This document shows, piece by piece, positions 1 to 7,792 of a DNA stretch of 64,000 nt. The notes beneath the pieces are model-generated. The model made no database searches. It was given only the letters and a program-made list of their open reading frames with translations, and was not told where the DNA came from. How positions within the stretch are numbered: the first letter of the stretch is position 1; every line of letters begins with the position of its first letter. Source of the DNA: Devosia pacifica (GTDB lineage Bacteria; Pseudomonadota; Alphaproteobacteria; Rhizobiales; Devosiaceae). The stretch is from the NCBI RefSeq assembly GCF_014652635.1, contig NZ_BMZE01000002.1, positions 601,562 to 665,561 of the forward strand, written 5' to 3'. A program made the translations under genes and the position numbers.

Positions 1-145
1 CAACAATCGACAGATTGAGGACGGAATCGACATCCGCCAGCACAATGTCCGTCAGCATCTGCTCGGAGCGCGTGAACGCATCGCGTTCGTTATGCAGCAT
101 GCCCACGAGATCGGGCGCCGTATCTGATGCAGAGGTGTCCATCAT
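1..145 (-). CDS. MurR/RpiR-family transcriptional regulator, N-terminal fragment
   Basis: An open frame of 48 codons runs from ATG 145 (a second ATG at 142) to the window edge without a stop. The translation contains LHNERDAFTRSEQMLTDIVL followed by DVDSVLNLSIV. This resembles the start of the RpiR/MurR helix-turn-helix domain, where an opening helix with a conserved S-E-Q is followed by a 'V-L-x-L-S-I' stretch before the recognition helices. It begins 25 bases after the stop of the sugar ABC ATPase and points the same way, so it is probably the last gene of that operon. RpiR proteins usually sense sugar phosphates through a C-terminal SIS domain, which lies outside the window. The Shine-Dalgarno is weak. 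The family call rests on about 35 residues. Confidence 0.6.
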   Translation of the reverse strand, partial: MMDTSASDTAPDLVGMLHNERDAFTRSEQMLTDIVLADVDSVLNLSIV

Positions 146-170
146 ATCGATTACGGCGCCGGTGGTCGGT

Positions 171-1250
171 TCAGCGCACTGCCTGTCCGCTGGAATCGAA
201 CAGGTGCACATCGGCCTTGTTGAAGCCTATCGAAATCGGCGTACCTTCTTCGGCGCCTGGCTCGCCCTCGAACAGGGCTATGAAGGCTTCTGAACCCGGC
301 ACATCGGCATAAAGGATGGTGTGGATCCCGAGATGCTCGATCAGATTCGGCGTGATCGAGAGTGAGAAATTAGACTGCTCGAGCTTCAGGTGCTCAGGCC
401 GTATCCCAAGAGTGACCTCTTCACCGGCAAGGCGCGGCGCATTGCGCTCCAGCGCCATTGTGCCGAGCTCTCCGAGATCGATCTCGACCTGCCCGTTCGC
501 CGATTGCGTGCAGCGGCCCTTGATGAAGTTCATCTTCGGGCTGCCGATAAAGCCGGCGACAAAGATGTTGTCGGGGTGGTGATAAAGCTCGAGCGGCGAG
601 CCGACCTGCTCGATCTCACCAAGCGAGAGCACGACGATCCGGTCGGCCATGGTCATGGCCTCGATCTGGTCGTGCGTGACGTAGATCATGGTCGATCCGA
701 GGCGCTTATGCAGCTCCATCAATTCGACACGCATCTCAGAACGAAGGGCCGCGTCGAGATTGGACAGCGGTTCGTCGAAGAGGAAAATCTTTGGTTCGCG
801 CACAATGGCGCGGCCGATGGCGACGCGCTGGCGCTGGCCACCCGACAGGGTGCCGGGGCGCTGCTGCAAGCGCTGATCGAGCTGCAGCACCTTGGCTGCG
901 GCATCGACGCGTTTGTCGACTTCGGCCTGCGGCAGCTTTTCAACGCGCAGCGGGAAGGCGATGTTTTCGAATACAGTCATGTGCGGATAAAGCGCATAGG
1001 ACTGGAAAACCATGGCGATGCCGCGTTTGACCGGCGGCAATTCGTTCACACGGTTGCCCTCGATATTGATATCACCCGAGGTCACCTCTTCGAGGCCGGC
1101 AATCATGCGCAGCAAGGTCGACTTGCCGCAGCCCGACGGACCGACGAAGACGATGAACTCGCCCTGAGTAACGTCGAGATCGACACCTTTGATGATCTCG
1201 GCATTCGCGAAGGACTTGCGAATGTTGGAAAGGGTGAGGGCGCTGGCCAA
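171..1250 (-). CDS. sugar ABC transporter ATP-binding protein, MalK/UgpC type
   Basis: Cytoplasmic ATPase subunit that powers sugar import through the two permeases encoded upstream. The 359-residue protein has Walker A GPSGCGKST at 37-45, the Q-loop glutamine near 83, the signature LSGGQRQR from 135, Walker B IFLFDE at 155-160 and the switch histidine at 193. The last 120 residues form the TOBE/MalK regulatory part expected for carbohydrate (CUT1) ATPases, and the length is normal for that class. It follows the solute-binding protein gene after 89 bases containing a strong stem-loop. The substrate cannot be read from the ATPase; the neighbouring dehydrogenase suggests a sugar or polyol. Confidence 0.93.
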   Translation of the reverse strand: MASALTLSNIRKSFANAEIIKGVDLDVTQGEFIVFVGPSGCGKSTLLRMIAGLEEVTSGDINIEGNRVNELPPVKRGIAMVFQSYALYPHMTVFENIAFPLRVEKLPQAEVDKRVDAAAKVLQLDQRLQQRPGTLSGGQRQRVAIGRAIVREPKIFLFDEPLSNLDAALRSEMRVELMELHKRLGSTMIYVTHDQIEAMTMADRIVVLSLGEIEQVGSPLELYHHPDNIFVAGFIGSPKMNFIKGRCTQSANGQVEIDLGELGTMALERNAPRLAGEEVTLGIRPEHLKLEQSNFSLSITPNLIEHLGIHTILYADVPGSEAFIALFEGEPGAEEGTPISIGFNKADVHLFDSSGQAVR

Positions 1251-1303
1251 GACAGCCTCCGTGCAGCAGGCGCGGTATCACGCGCACAATCATCATGACA
1301 GGT

Positions 1304-1332
1304 GCGCCCCGCCGCCAGTGGCGGCGGGGCGC
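1304..1332 (-). other. perfect 13-bp intercistronic stem-loop
   Basis: Bases 1304-1316 (GCGCCCCGCCGCC) pair exactly with 1320-1332 around a 3-base loop. It sits between the stop of the solute-binding protein gene and the start of the ATPase gene. No U-tract follows on the minus strand, so it does not look like an intrinsic terminator. It is better explained as a block to 3'-5' mRNA decay that raises the amount of binding protein relative to the ATPase, by analogy with the malE-malF junction of enteric bacteria. That role is inference. Confidence 0.7.
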
Positions 1333-1339
1333 GGACAGA

Positions 1340-2560
1340 TCACTTGAAGCGTTCAAGCTCGCTTGCAGCGCGTTCGAGAGCCTCCTGCGGCTCGGCCTGG
1401 CCGGTCACCACAGACTGCACCATTTCAATCATGGTGTTCTGCAGGCCCTGGTAGTCGGTGAACAGGGGCTCAGGGCCACCATATTCGATCGACTCGATGA
1501 ACGGCACCCAGGTCGGGTCCTGCTCCATCATGGTGGTCACTTCCGGCAGCGGACGCAGCGGGGTGAGGCCGGCGCTCTGCTCGTATTCCCACTGGCGTTC
1601 CGGCGAGGTCAGGAACTTGGCCAGTTCGATGGCCTTTTCCTCACGACCCGTGCCGTTGAATACGGCCAGCGAGTCGGTGATCAGCAGCGTGCCTGGGCCT
1701 TCAGCGTCCGGGCCGAGCGGGAGCGGAGCAACGCCCCAGTTGATGCCGGCTTCGGTGGCCAGCTGGCCTGTCGAGATGGCGCCGTGAACCATGCCAAGGC
1801 TGCCGTCGAGGAAGATTGCGCGCACTTCATTCTGCTCGTAGGCCGTCGGGCCTTCTTCAGAATACTGCGTGATTTCCTGGATGGCTTCGAGTGCTGCCAG
1901 AACCTGCGGGCTGTTGAGGACGATATTGCCCTCATCATCGATCACCTGGCCGTTATTGGTGTAAACCCAATGAAGGAACTGGTGCATGGTGTTGTCGAAG
2001 GTCTTGGCAACAAGGCCAAAGCCGTCAGCGTCGGTGTTTTCCTCGATCTGCCTGGCGAAGTCGATTTCTTCTTCCCAGGTTGTCGGAGCCGTCTCCGGGT
2101 CGAGGCCGGCTTCTTCGAACAGGTCCTTGTTCCAGAACAGGGCCTTGGTCGAGAATGCGACCGGTACGCCCCACTGGGTGCCGTCGAAGCTGACGGTTTC
2201 CGGTACGTAATTGTAGTAAGCGTCCTGCTCTTCCTGGCTCATCGGAATCTCGACGATGAGGTCGTTGAGTGCGAGCTGCTTGAGCGTGCGCGAGCCAACA
2301 TAGGCGAGATCGACCGGGCTGCCGGCGGCGGCGAGGGTGGTCACCTTATCCTGGCACTGGCCCCAGCCGACGGCCTCGGTGGCAACAGGCCAATCCGGAT
2401 TCTGCTCTTCCCACTCTGCGATAAAGCCTTCCCAGGTCGGATCAACTTCGTCACCGCATACGGTGAAGCTGAGTTCCTCAGCCTGGACAGCACTGGTGAC
2501 GCCGGCGGTACCGGACATCAGGACCAGAGATGCGAGCAGGAGTTTGCTGGTGTTTTTCAC
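1340..2560 (-). CDS. sugar ABC transporter periplasmic substrate-binding protein
   Basis: Extracytoplasmic solute-binding protein of family 1 type (406 residues). The N-terminus MKNTSKLLLASLVLMSGTAG is a classic Sec signal peptide, with likely cleavage after VQA at about residue 27. The mature protein is acidic and shows the family's order: an early beta strand, then 'F-W-N-K-D-L-F-E-E-A-G-L-D' near 145-157 and 'A-I-E-L-A-K-F-L-T-S-P-E-R-Q' towards the C-terminus. It captures the sugar and delivers it to the permease pair encoded just upstream. A CUT1 carbohydrate transporter is clear; the exact ligand is not. It lies third from the end of the operon and is followed by a stabilising-type hairpin. 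Confidence 0.92.
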   Translation of the reverse strand: MKNTSKLLLASLVLMSGTAGVTSAVQAEELSFTVCGDEVDPTWEGFIAEWEEQNPDWPVATEAVGWGQCQDKVTTLAAAGSPVDLAYVGSRTLKQLALNDLIVEIPMSQEEQDAYYNYVPETVSFDGTQWGVPVAFSTKALFWNKDLFEEAGLDPETAPTTWEEEIDFARQIEENTDADGFGLVAKTFDNTMHQFLHWVYTNNGQVIDDEGNIVLNSPQVLAALEAIQEITQYSEEGPTAYEQNEVRAIFLDGSLGMVHGAISTGQLATEAGINWGVAPLPLGPDAEGPGTLLITDSLAVFNGTGREEKAIELAKFLTSPERQWEYEQSAGLTPLRPLPEVTTMMEQDPTWVPFIESIEYGGPEPLFTDYQGLQNTMIEMVQSVVTGQAEPQEALERAASELERFK

Positions 2561-2660
2561 TATTAGTCTCCCTTGATTTCAACAACCCGAAGGCTGCGTT
2601 CCCCGGGCCGCTTTCAGTCGGTCGCGGCCCTGACCTTTCGCGGTGCGCCTGTGGCGCCCG

Positions 2661-3599
2661 CTATTGCTTGATGGCGCCTGCCGTGAGGCCGGCGACCAGA
2701 TATCTCTGCAAGAAAACGATGACGACCATCACTGGCAGGATGCCAACGAAACTTGCTGCCATCAGCTCGTTCCACAGCACTTCCTGCCGGCCAAAGAACC
2801 CGAACAGACCAACCGGCAGTGGCATGTATTCCGTCTTGGAATTGAACGTCAGGGCGAAGATGAACTGCTGCGCATAGGCGCCGATGAAGGTCATGATCGA
2901 AATGACGACGATACCGGGCATGGCGAGCGGCAGGATTACGCGGCGCAGCGTATAGAGCCGGCTTGCGCCATCGGCCCATGCAGCTTCGTCGAGCTCGCGC
3001 GGAATCCGCATCAGGTAGGTGCGCAGCAGCCAGATCGACGAGGGAATGAGAAACGCGGCACCGGGGATGATCATTGCCCAGTAGGTGTTGAGAAGGCCCA
3101 GCGAACGCATCAACCGGAACAGCGGGATCAGCAGCACTGCGCCCGAGAACATGTTGACCGCAAGGAAAGCCCCCAGCATCACGCCGGCGCCGGTAAATTC
3201 GAAGCGCGCAAACGCGTAAGCTGCGGGCACCACGATGGCGATCACCATCAGCGTTATGACACTCGAGATGAAGAACGAGTTGAAGATGTGCAGACCGAGC
3301 GCGGGCACACTGTTCCACATGTCGAAATAGGCCTGGAATGACCCATTCTCCGGAATGAAATTGTACGGCGTCGAGAACAGCTGCGCCAGAGGCTTCAGCG
3401 AGACCAGAAAGCCCTCGATGAACGGTGCCAGCACGAAGATCAGGAACAGGGCTATGCCGGCGTATATGCCAACCACCTCGTACCAGGTATAGCGATCGAT
3501 CATCGCCTTCTGGCTGCGCGCCTTGACCTTTGCCGGCGCTTTCTGCTCGGCGGAGGCAGTTGCAGTGGATTCGCTCGCGCTACGGGCCAATTCGGTCAT
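2661..3599 (-). CDS. sugar ABC transporter permease, MalG type
   Basis: Inner-membrane permease of 312 residues. The start ATG at 3599 is chosen because it forms an ATGA overlap with the stop of the upstream permease gene; a longer frame further upstream is only a shadow of that gene. A hydrophilic Ala/Lys-rich N-terminal tail of about 40 residues precedes six hydrophobic segments. The EAA motif that contacts the ATPase lies near 201-230 (ELDEAAWADGASRLYTL then LPLAMPGI). It partners with the MalF-type subunit to form the channel. The tail before the first membrane segment is longer than usual. Confidence 0.92.
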   Translation of the reverse strand: MTELARSASESTATASAEQKAPAKVKARSQKAMIDRYTWYEVVGIYAGIALFLIFVLAPFIEGFLVSLKPLAQLFSTPYNFIPENGSFQAYFDMWNSVPALGLHIFNSFFISSVITLMVIAIVVPAAYAFARFEFTGAGVMLGAFLAVNMFSGAVLLIPLFRLMRSLGLLNTYWAMIIPGAAFLIPSSIWLLRTYLMRIPRELDEAAWADGASRLYTLRRVILPLAMPGIVVISIMTFIGAYAQQFIFALTFNSKTEYMPLPVGLFGFFGRQEVLWNELMAASFVGILPVMVVIVFLQRYLVAGLTAGAIKQ

Positions 3600-4483
3600 C
3601 GTATCTGGCCTTTCGAGAGTTGGCGTACGGCTCGGAAATAGACGATGCAGAACAGTGAGACGAAGATACAGATCACGACTGCGCGGGCGGCACCCTCGCC
3701 ATACCGGAACGAGCCGATCGCCGTGCGATAGGTGTCGATGATCATCGTCGTGGTCGACCCGGACGGGCCGCCCTGCGTCAGGATCCAGATGATGTCGAAC
3801 GAGTTGAAGGTCGCAATCAGGCTCAGCAGCGACATGGTCAGCATGGCCGGCACCATCAGCGGCAGGGTCACGCGGCGGAAGCGGTACCAGCGGCCGGCGC
3901 CATCGGTCCACGCGGCTTCATAAAGATCCTTGGGGATCGATTGGAGCGCCGCCAGCAGGTAGATCGTGACCATGGGGACACCGATCCAGACGTCAGTAAC
4001 GATTGTCGCCCAGAACGCCGTATTGCCATAGGCAAGGAACGGTAGTGGGCTATCACGAAGGCCGAAATTCTGCAGAAGTCCGGAGATCATGCCGAACTGA
4101 CCGTTATACATCCAGCCCCACATGAAAATGCCGATCGCCATTGGCACGACCCAAGGCGGCATGGTGAGGATGCGGAAAACGGTCTGGCCAGGCACGGCTG
4201 CGTTCAGCAGGACTGCGCCGCAGGTGCCGATGATCATTTTCAACGCCACGGAGAAGAAGGTCCACACGAAGGTGCGGATGATCACTTCCGTGAAGTTGCC
4301 GGCGCTGAAGATGCGCTCGTAGTTTTCCCAGCCAATGAAATCGTAGGTCGGGCGCAGCGCAGCGTTCGTAAACGACAGGACAATGGTATCGAACAGCGGG
4401 TAGGCGACGATCGCGAGAATGTAGAGGGTTGCTGGGAGCAGCAAACCCAGCGCGAATAGGGTTGCGCTCTGCGACCTCGTCAT
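3596..4483 (-). CDS. sugar ABC transporter permease, MalF type
   Basis: Inner-membrane permease of 295 residues with six predicted membrane spans. The EAA loop lies near 183-214 (IPKDLYEAAWTDGAGRWYRF, then LPLMVPAM). It lacks the large periplasmic insertion of enteric MalF and so resembles UgpA and the compact CUT1 permeases. It overlaps the dehydrogenase gene before it by four bases (ATGA) and the MalG-type gene after it by four bases, showing translational coupling within one operon. Confidence 0.93.
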   Translation of the reverse strand: MTRSQSATLFALGLLLPATLYILAIVAYPLFDTIVLSFTNAALRPTYDFIGWENYERIFSAGNFTEVIIRTFVWTFFSVALKMIIGTCGAVLLNAAVPGQTVFRILTMPPWVVPMAIGIFMWGWMYNGQFGMISGLLQNFGLRDSPLPFLAYGNTAFWATIVTDVWIGVPMVTIYLLAALQSIPKDLYEAAWTDGAGRWYRFRRVTLPLMVPAMLTMSLLSLIATFNSFDIIWILTQGGPSGSTTTMIIDTYRTAIGSFRYGEGAARAVVICIFVSLFCIVYFRAVRQLSKGQIR

Positions 4484-5649
4484 GCTCGCCTCCGTGCCTG
4501 TTCGCCCTTCAGGGCTTCATCGAAACGCTGCCATATCGGCGCCATGTCGACAACACTGCGGGTGCGCCGCGCTTCGTCCATGGCCAATGCCAGCAGGCCC
4601 GCTTCCAAAGCGTCGATTACCGAGACTGGCAGAGGCACGCCGTCCGTCAAGTGCTTGCCGATATCTTCGGCCATCTGCTCGTCGGCACCATAGTGCGCTG
4701 AAAGGTCCGAGGTCTGGTAGGTTTTATCGACAAGCCGCTTGGATGTGCGCGCGTCAGTGAGCTTGAAATAATTGCGCACGAAATCGCCTTCAGCCTGACC
4801 TTTTGCGCCGAGCACCGCAAAGTGACGGAAATCGTCCGGCACGTTCATGTTGGTGTGAAAGGACAGCGCGGCGCCGTTTTCGTATTCCACAAGCGCAGTC
4901 TGGAAATCGATAATGTCGCCATCGCCGTCAAAGACCTTGTCGCTTCCTTCCCAACCGGAAGGCTTGCGATGGTAGACCTCGAGGTCGTTGATGCCGTCCT
5001 TTTCAGGGGCATTTTCAGGGATGAAGGCTTTGCGGCCGCCAAAGCTCGAAACGAAAGCCGGGCGGCAGCCCATAACGCCGTTGTAAAGATCAAGATCGTG
5101 GCAGCACTTCTCGAGCATAAAGCTGCCGGAATATCGCTCGTACCGGCGCCAGTCGCGCTGGAAGAAGGCGCCGTGGTAGGGCGGGATCGTCTCGGAGGCT
5201 TCAATCGAGACAACATCGCCGATTGCGCCCTCGGCTTGAGCCTTGCGCAGATCGACATAAAGCGGGGCATACCGAAGCACGAGACCAACCATGATTTGAT
5301 CCGCCGGATGCTGGCCGATCAGGCCCGCCAGCTCCAGCGTCTCCTCGATGGTGGTCACGACGGGCTTTTCAGAGAAGATCTTTAGGCCGCGATCGAGGCC
5401 GATCCGCAAATGCTCGAGATGCATATGGTTGGGCGAGCCGATCATCAGCATGTCGAGCTGCTCGGCATCGAGCATTTTCTCGAGCGTCTCGTAAGACGAG
5501 CCGATCTTCACGCCATGCTGTTCTGCATAGTCTTTGCCAGCCGGTGCGGGGTCGACATAAGCCGCCACTTCGAAGCCCGGCACCATTTGGGTGAATACCC
5601 GGGCGAGATAGCCGAGCCGAAAACCAAGGCCGACAATACCAACACGCAT
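4480..5649 (-). CDS. Gfo/Idh/MocA-family oxidoreductase
   Basis: NAD(P)-dependent sugar or inositol dehydrogenase family protein, 389 residues. The N-terminal Rossmann fold starts with GIVGLGFRLG (residues 4-13). The family motif EKP is at 94-96 (SEKPVVTT), supplying the lysine that acts near the nicotinamide. A C-x-H-D-L-D stretch near 185 corresponds to the usual D-x-x-x-H catalytic region. It is the first gene of the sugar transporter operon, behind a promoter with a palindromic site, so it probably oxidises the imported sugar or a derivative. The substrate cannot be deduced from sequence alone. Confidence 0.9.
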   Translation of the reverse strand: MRVGIVGLGFRLGYLARVFTQMVPGFEVAAYVDPAPAGKDYAEQHGVKIGSSYETLEKMLDAEQLDMLMIGSPNHMHLEHLRIGLDRGLKIFSEKPVVTTIEETLELAGLIGQHPADQIMVGLVLRYAPLYVDLRKAQAEGAIGDVVSIEASETIPPYHGAFFQRDWRRYERYSGSFMLEKCCHDLDLYNGVMGCRPAFVSSFGGRKAFIPENAPEKDGINDLEVYHRKPSGWEGSDKVFDGDGDIIDFQTALVEYENGAALSFHTNMNVPDDFRHFAVLGAKGQAEGDFVRNYFKLTDARTSKRLVDKTYQTSDLSAHYGADEQMAEDIGKHLTDGVPLPVSVIDALEAGLLALAMDEARRTRSVVDMAPIWQRFDEALKGEQARRRA

Positions 5650-5687
5650 ACGTTAGGCTCCCTCGTAGACGTCCCCTCAGACGCCTC

Positions 5688-5701
5688 ATCGTGTAAACGA
5701 T
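5688..5701. promoter_or_regulatory. palindromic operator candidate of the sugar operon
   Basis: ATCGT at 5688-5692 is repeated inverted as ACGAT at 5697-5701 around GTAA. It lies just downstream of the proposed -10 element, at about +1 to +15 of the sugar operon transcript, where a repressor would block transcription. The central GTAAACG resembles half-sites of LacI-family regulators. The RpiR-type regulator at the operon's end is another candidate. The binding protein is not identified. Confidence 0.4.
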
Positions 5702-5708
5702 TTTCAGA

Positions 5709-5737
5709 GGTTAGGATTGAGCGCGTGCCCGAGTCAA
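5709..5737 (-). promoter_or_regulatory. promoter of the sugar uptake operon
   Basis: On the minus strand TTGACT (5732-5737) is followed after 17 bases by CTAACC (5709-5714). The -35 is close to the sigma-70 consensus; the -10 is weak. The spacing and the palindrome immediately downstream support it. The predicted transcript start near 5702 would leave about 50 bases of untranslated leader before the dehydrogenase ATG. Confidence 0.4.
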
Positions 5738-5982
5738 CTCCTAATTGCAACCATTCTAATACCAGTGCATTCGCCGGCGCAAGGCGGTCTCAAGCTGGAG
5801 ATTTCGCCCAAAAACTGGGCTTGATGCGTAGAGTTGCAGCAGAGGTTTTGCGCATAACTTGATGGGAAGACGTGCATCGGGTTTACTTTGGTATTGTTTC
5901 GGTGGTTTGATCTGTGGGCGCTAATACGACAAAATGTGAAAATCCTGAACATGCCGACCGCAATGTAATGAGGCCCCAGCTC

Positions 5983-7149
5983 ATGTCCGATCGCCTGGTT
6001 CAGCGCCTGACAATGCTGGTGTTTTTCTTGCAACCGCTGGCTCTCGGCAGCTGGCTTGTGCGTATCCCGGATGTGCAGGACAAGCTCGATCTCGGACCGG
6101 GAGCATTGGCCGTTGCGCTGCTGGGTCTGCCGTGTGGGACATTGGCCACCCTGCCGTTTGCAGGGCCGCTGATCGGGCGGATCGGGGCGCGTACAGGCAT
6201 CATTGCGGGGTTCGTCTACTACTGTGTCGCGATCAGCCTTCCGGCATTCGCGAGCGACAGCACCCAGCTCTTTGTTGCGCTGGTTTTCGCCGGGTCCTCC
6301 GTTTCGTTTGTCGAGCTTGCTCTCAACGTCAAGGCGGATCGGGTTGAAAAGGCCACGGGCCGCATGATCATGACCACTTCGCACGGGTTTTGGTCGCTCG
6401 GCATAATGGCCGGCAGCCTTATCGGGTCGGGCTTTGCCGCGATCGGGCTTGCAGCCCACTGGGCAGTCCTGCTGGTAGCCGCAATTTCCCTGCCGCTTGG
6501 GGTTGCGAACGGTGTTGTGTTGCCGCGTTATCCTGCCGAGGAAGCGCCGGAGGTTGAAGGCGGTGGCAAGCGCTCCGCCTGGAGTCCACCAAGTCTTGCG
6601 CTGCTCGGGATCTGCCTGTTCACGTTTGGCGTGACGATGACCGAAGGTGCCATGGCGGATTGGTCAGCGGTCTTCCTGCGGGAAACGTTCAGTTCGGATG
6701 GCGGGCAGGCCGGTCTCGGCTATTCTGTGTTCGCCTTCATGGTGGCGGCAGGCCGGTTCTGCGGCGACTGGTTGCGTGCACGCTATGGGGCAGTGACGCT
6801 CGCACGCGGATGCGGGGTTTTTGCCTTGGCCGGCGTGACGCTGCTGATTGTGTCGCCCAATGTTGCGGTGGCGATGGTCGGCTTTGCGGTCGTGGGGGTC
6901 GGCGTTTCCGTTGGATTTCCGTTGGCCGTCACCGCTGCAGCCGCGCTTGGAGACCGTGCCGCCTCTGCCAATGTCGCGGTTCTCTCCTTCATGGCGCTAT
7001 TGGGATTTCTCGTCGGACCGCCTGTCATCGGGTTCATCGCCGAGCATTTCGATATGCGGGCAGGGCTCGTCGCGTTGCTGCCGGTCTTGCTGGTCAGCCT
7101 GCTGCTCGCGGGCAGGCTGCGGTCGCGCAAGACAGGCATGACCTCGTAA
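5983..7149 (+). CDS. MFS transporter, YbjJ-like
   Basis: Major facilitator superfamily transporter of 388 residues with about twelve hydrophobic segments. The start ATG 5983 (MSDRLVQRL) is preferred because GAGG lies nine bases before it; an ATG at 5968 and a GTG at 5914 in the same frame lack a good ribosome site. The loop between helices 2 and 3 carries GPLIGRIGARTG, a variant of the MFS 'G-x-x-x-D/R-R-x-G-R' signature. The 'WSAVFLRE' and 'GRFCGDWLRARYG' segments in the second half resemble the YbjJ/FucP-like branch. The substrate is unknown. It is transcribed away from the sugar operon. Confidence 0.85.
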   Translation: MSDRLVQRLTMLVFFLQPLALGSWLVRIPDVQDKLDLGPGALAVALLGLPCGTLATLPFAGPLIGRIGARTGIIAGFVYYCVAISLPAFASDSTQLFVALVFAGSSVSFVELALNVKADRVEKATGRMIMTTSHGFWSLGIMAGSLIGSGFAAIGLAAHWAVLLVAAISLPLGVANGVVLPRYPAEEAPEVEGGGKRSAWSPPSLALLGICLFTFGVTMTEGAMADWSAVFLRETFSSDGGQAGLGYSVFAFMVAAGRFCGDWLRARYGAVTLARGCGVFALAGVTLLIVSPNVAVAMVGFAVVGVGVSVGFPLAVTAAAALGDRAASANVAVLSFMALLGFLVGPPVIGFIAEHFDMRAGLVALLPVLLVSLLLAGRLRSRKTGMTS

Positions 7150-7249
7150 GCTGAGCCACCTCCGGCACGCTCGGATGTCGCTTCAGTCGAACAAACCCAC
7201 GTTTTCGACGTTCTGTAACAGGGACTGGTCCTGGGCAAAGGAGAATCGG

Positions 7250-7738
7250 GTGTCGAACGAAGCAACACTGGAAGCCAAGGTTACACATCATTTTTCCGCG
7301 GATCCGGACACCATATTCATGGCGCTGACGCAGGAAGAAACAGTGCGGCGCTGGCATCACGCTTGGCTAGGCGCAATGGGCTTGCCGGACGAGGTGGTGC
7401 GCTGCGATGTCGATGCCCGAGAAGGTGGCAGTTTTGAAATGATCGGCAGACGGGATGAGGACGAAATCCGGCACGCCGGTCGCTTCGAAGTCCTCGACCG
7501 GCCGAAGCGGCTTCGATTCAACTGGTCTGTCGGAAGCGCCTCGACTGAGGGTGGCTCAACCGTCACCATAATCCTTGAGACGGCGCCGGACGAGGACGGA
7601 ACGAACGCCACTCTTTACCAGGAGCTTCCCAATGCCTCTGAGGAGGCAGCCGCTCAAGCCGAACAGGGCTGGCTCGCCATGCTCGGCGCTATCGACGGCA
7701 CGCTGCGCAAGATGCCACAACCCGACAGCGACGCTTGA
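7250..7738 (+). CDS. SRPBCC / AHSA1-like protein
   Basis: Small cytoplasmic protein (162 residues) of the START-like SRPBCC fold, in the group related to the activator of Hsp90 ATPase homologue. The GTG start at 7250 is chosen for its strong ribosome site (AAGGAG, six bases away); the upstream frame is not needed. The family pattern is clear: an N-terminal 'V-T-H-H-F-S-A-D-P-D-T-I-F-M-A-L-T' strand-helix, then 'GGSFEMIGR' and 'LRFNWS', and a long C-terminal helix with 'Q-G-W-L-A-M-L'. Such proteins bind hydrophobic ligands, and a role cannot be given from sequence. It lies 100 bases after the MFS gene. Confidence 0.8.
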   Translation: MSNEATLEAKVTHHFSADPDTIFMALTQEETVRRWHHAWLGAMGLPDEVVRCDVDAREGGSFEMIGRRDEDEIRHAGRFEVLDRPKRLRFNWSVGSASTEGGSTVTIILETAPDEDGTNATLYQELPNASEEAAAQAEQGWLAMLGAIDGTLRKMPQPDSDA

Positions 7739-7792
7739 CCGGGGGATGCCTCCGGGCCATCTAGCGGGCATGATGAAACAAGAGGGTGCGAG

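Larger units (their letters stand above)
5650..5982. other. divergent intergenic region between the sugar operon and the MFS gene
   Basis: This 333-base stretch separates the minus-strand sugar operon from the plus-strand MFS gene. The part next to the dehydrogenase holds the promoter and palindrome listed separately. The rest is slightly richer in A+T than its neighbours and presumably holds the MFS promoter. I see no convincing small gene in it. Open frames crossing it on the minus strand are continuations of frames antisense to the MFS gene. Confidence 0.6.

Noticed and set aside
1295..2566. 423-codon plus-strand ORF over the sugar-binding protein gene
   Set aside because: It is antisense to a gene with a clear signal peptide and family motifs. 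High G+C codon bias opens the opposite frame, and the translation has no recognisable domain.
5734..6459. 241-codon minus-strand ORF covering the intergenic region and MFS start
   Set aside because: Arg/Pro/Gln-rich, low-complexity translation antisense to the MFS helices; no plausible protein.
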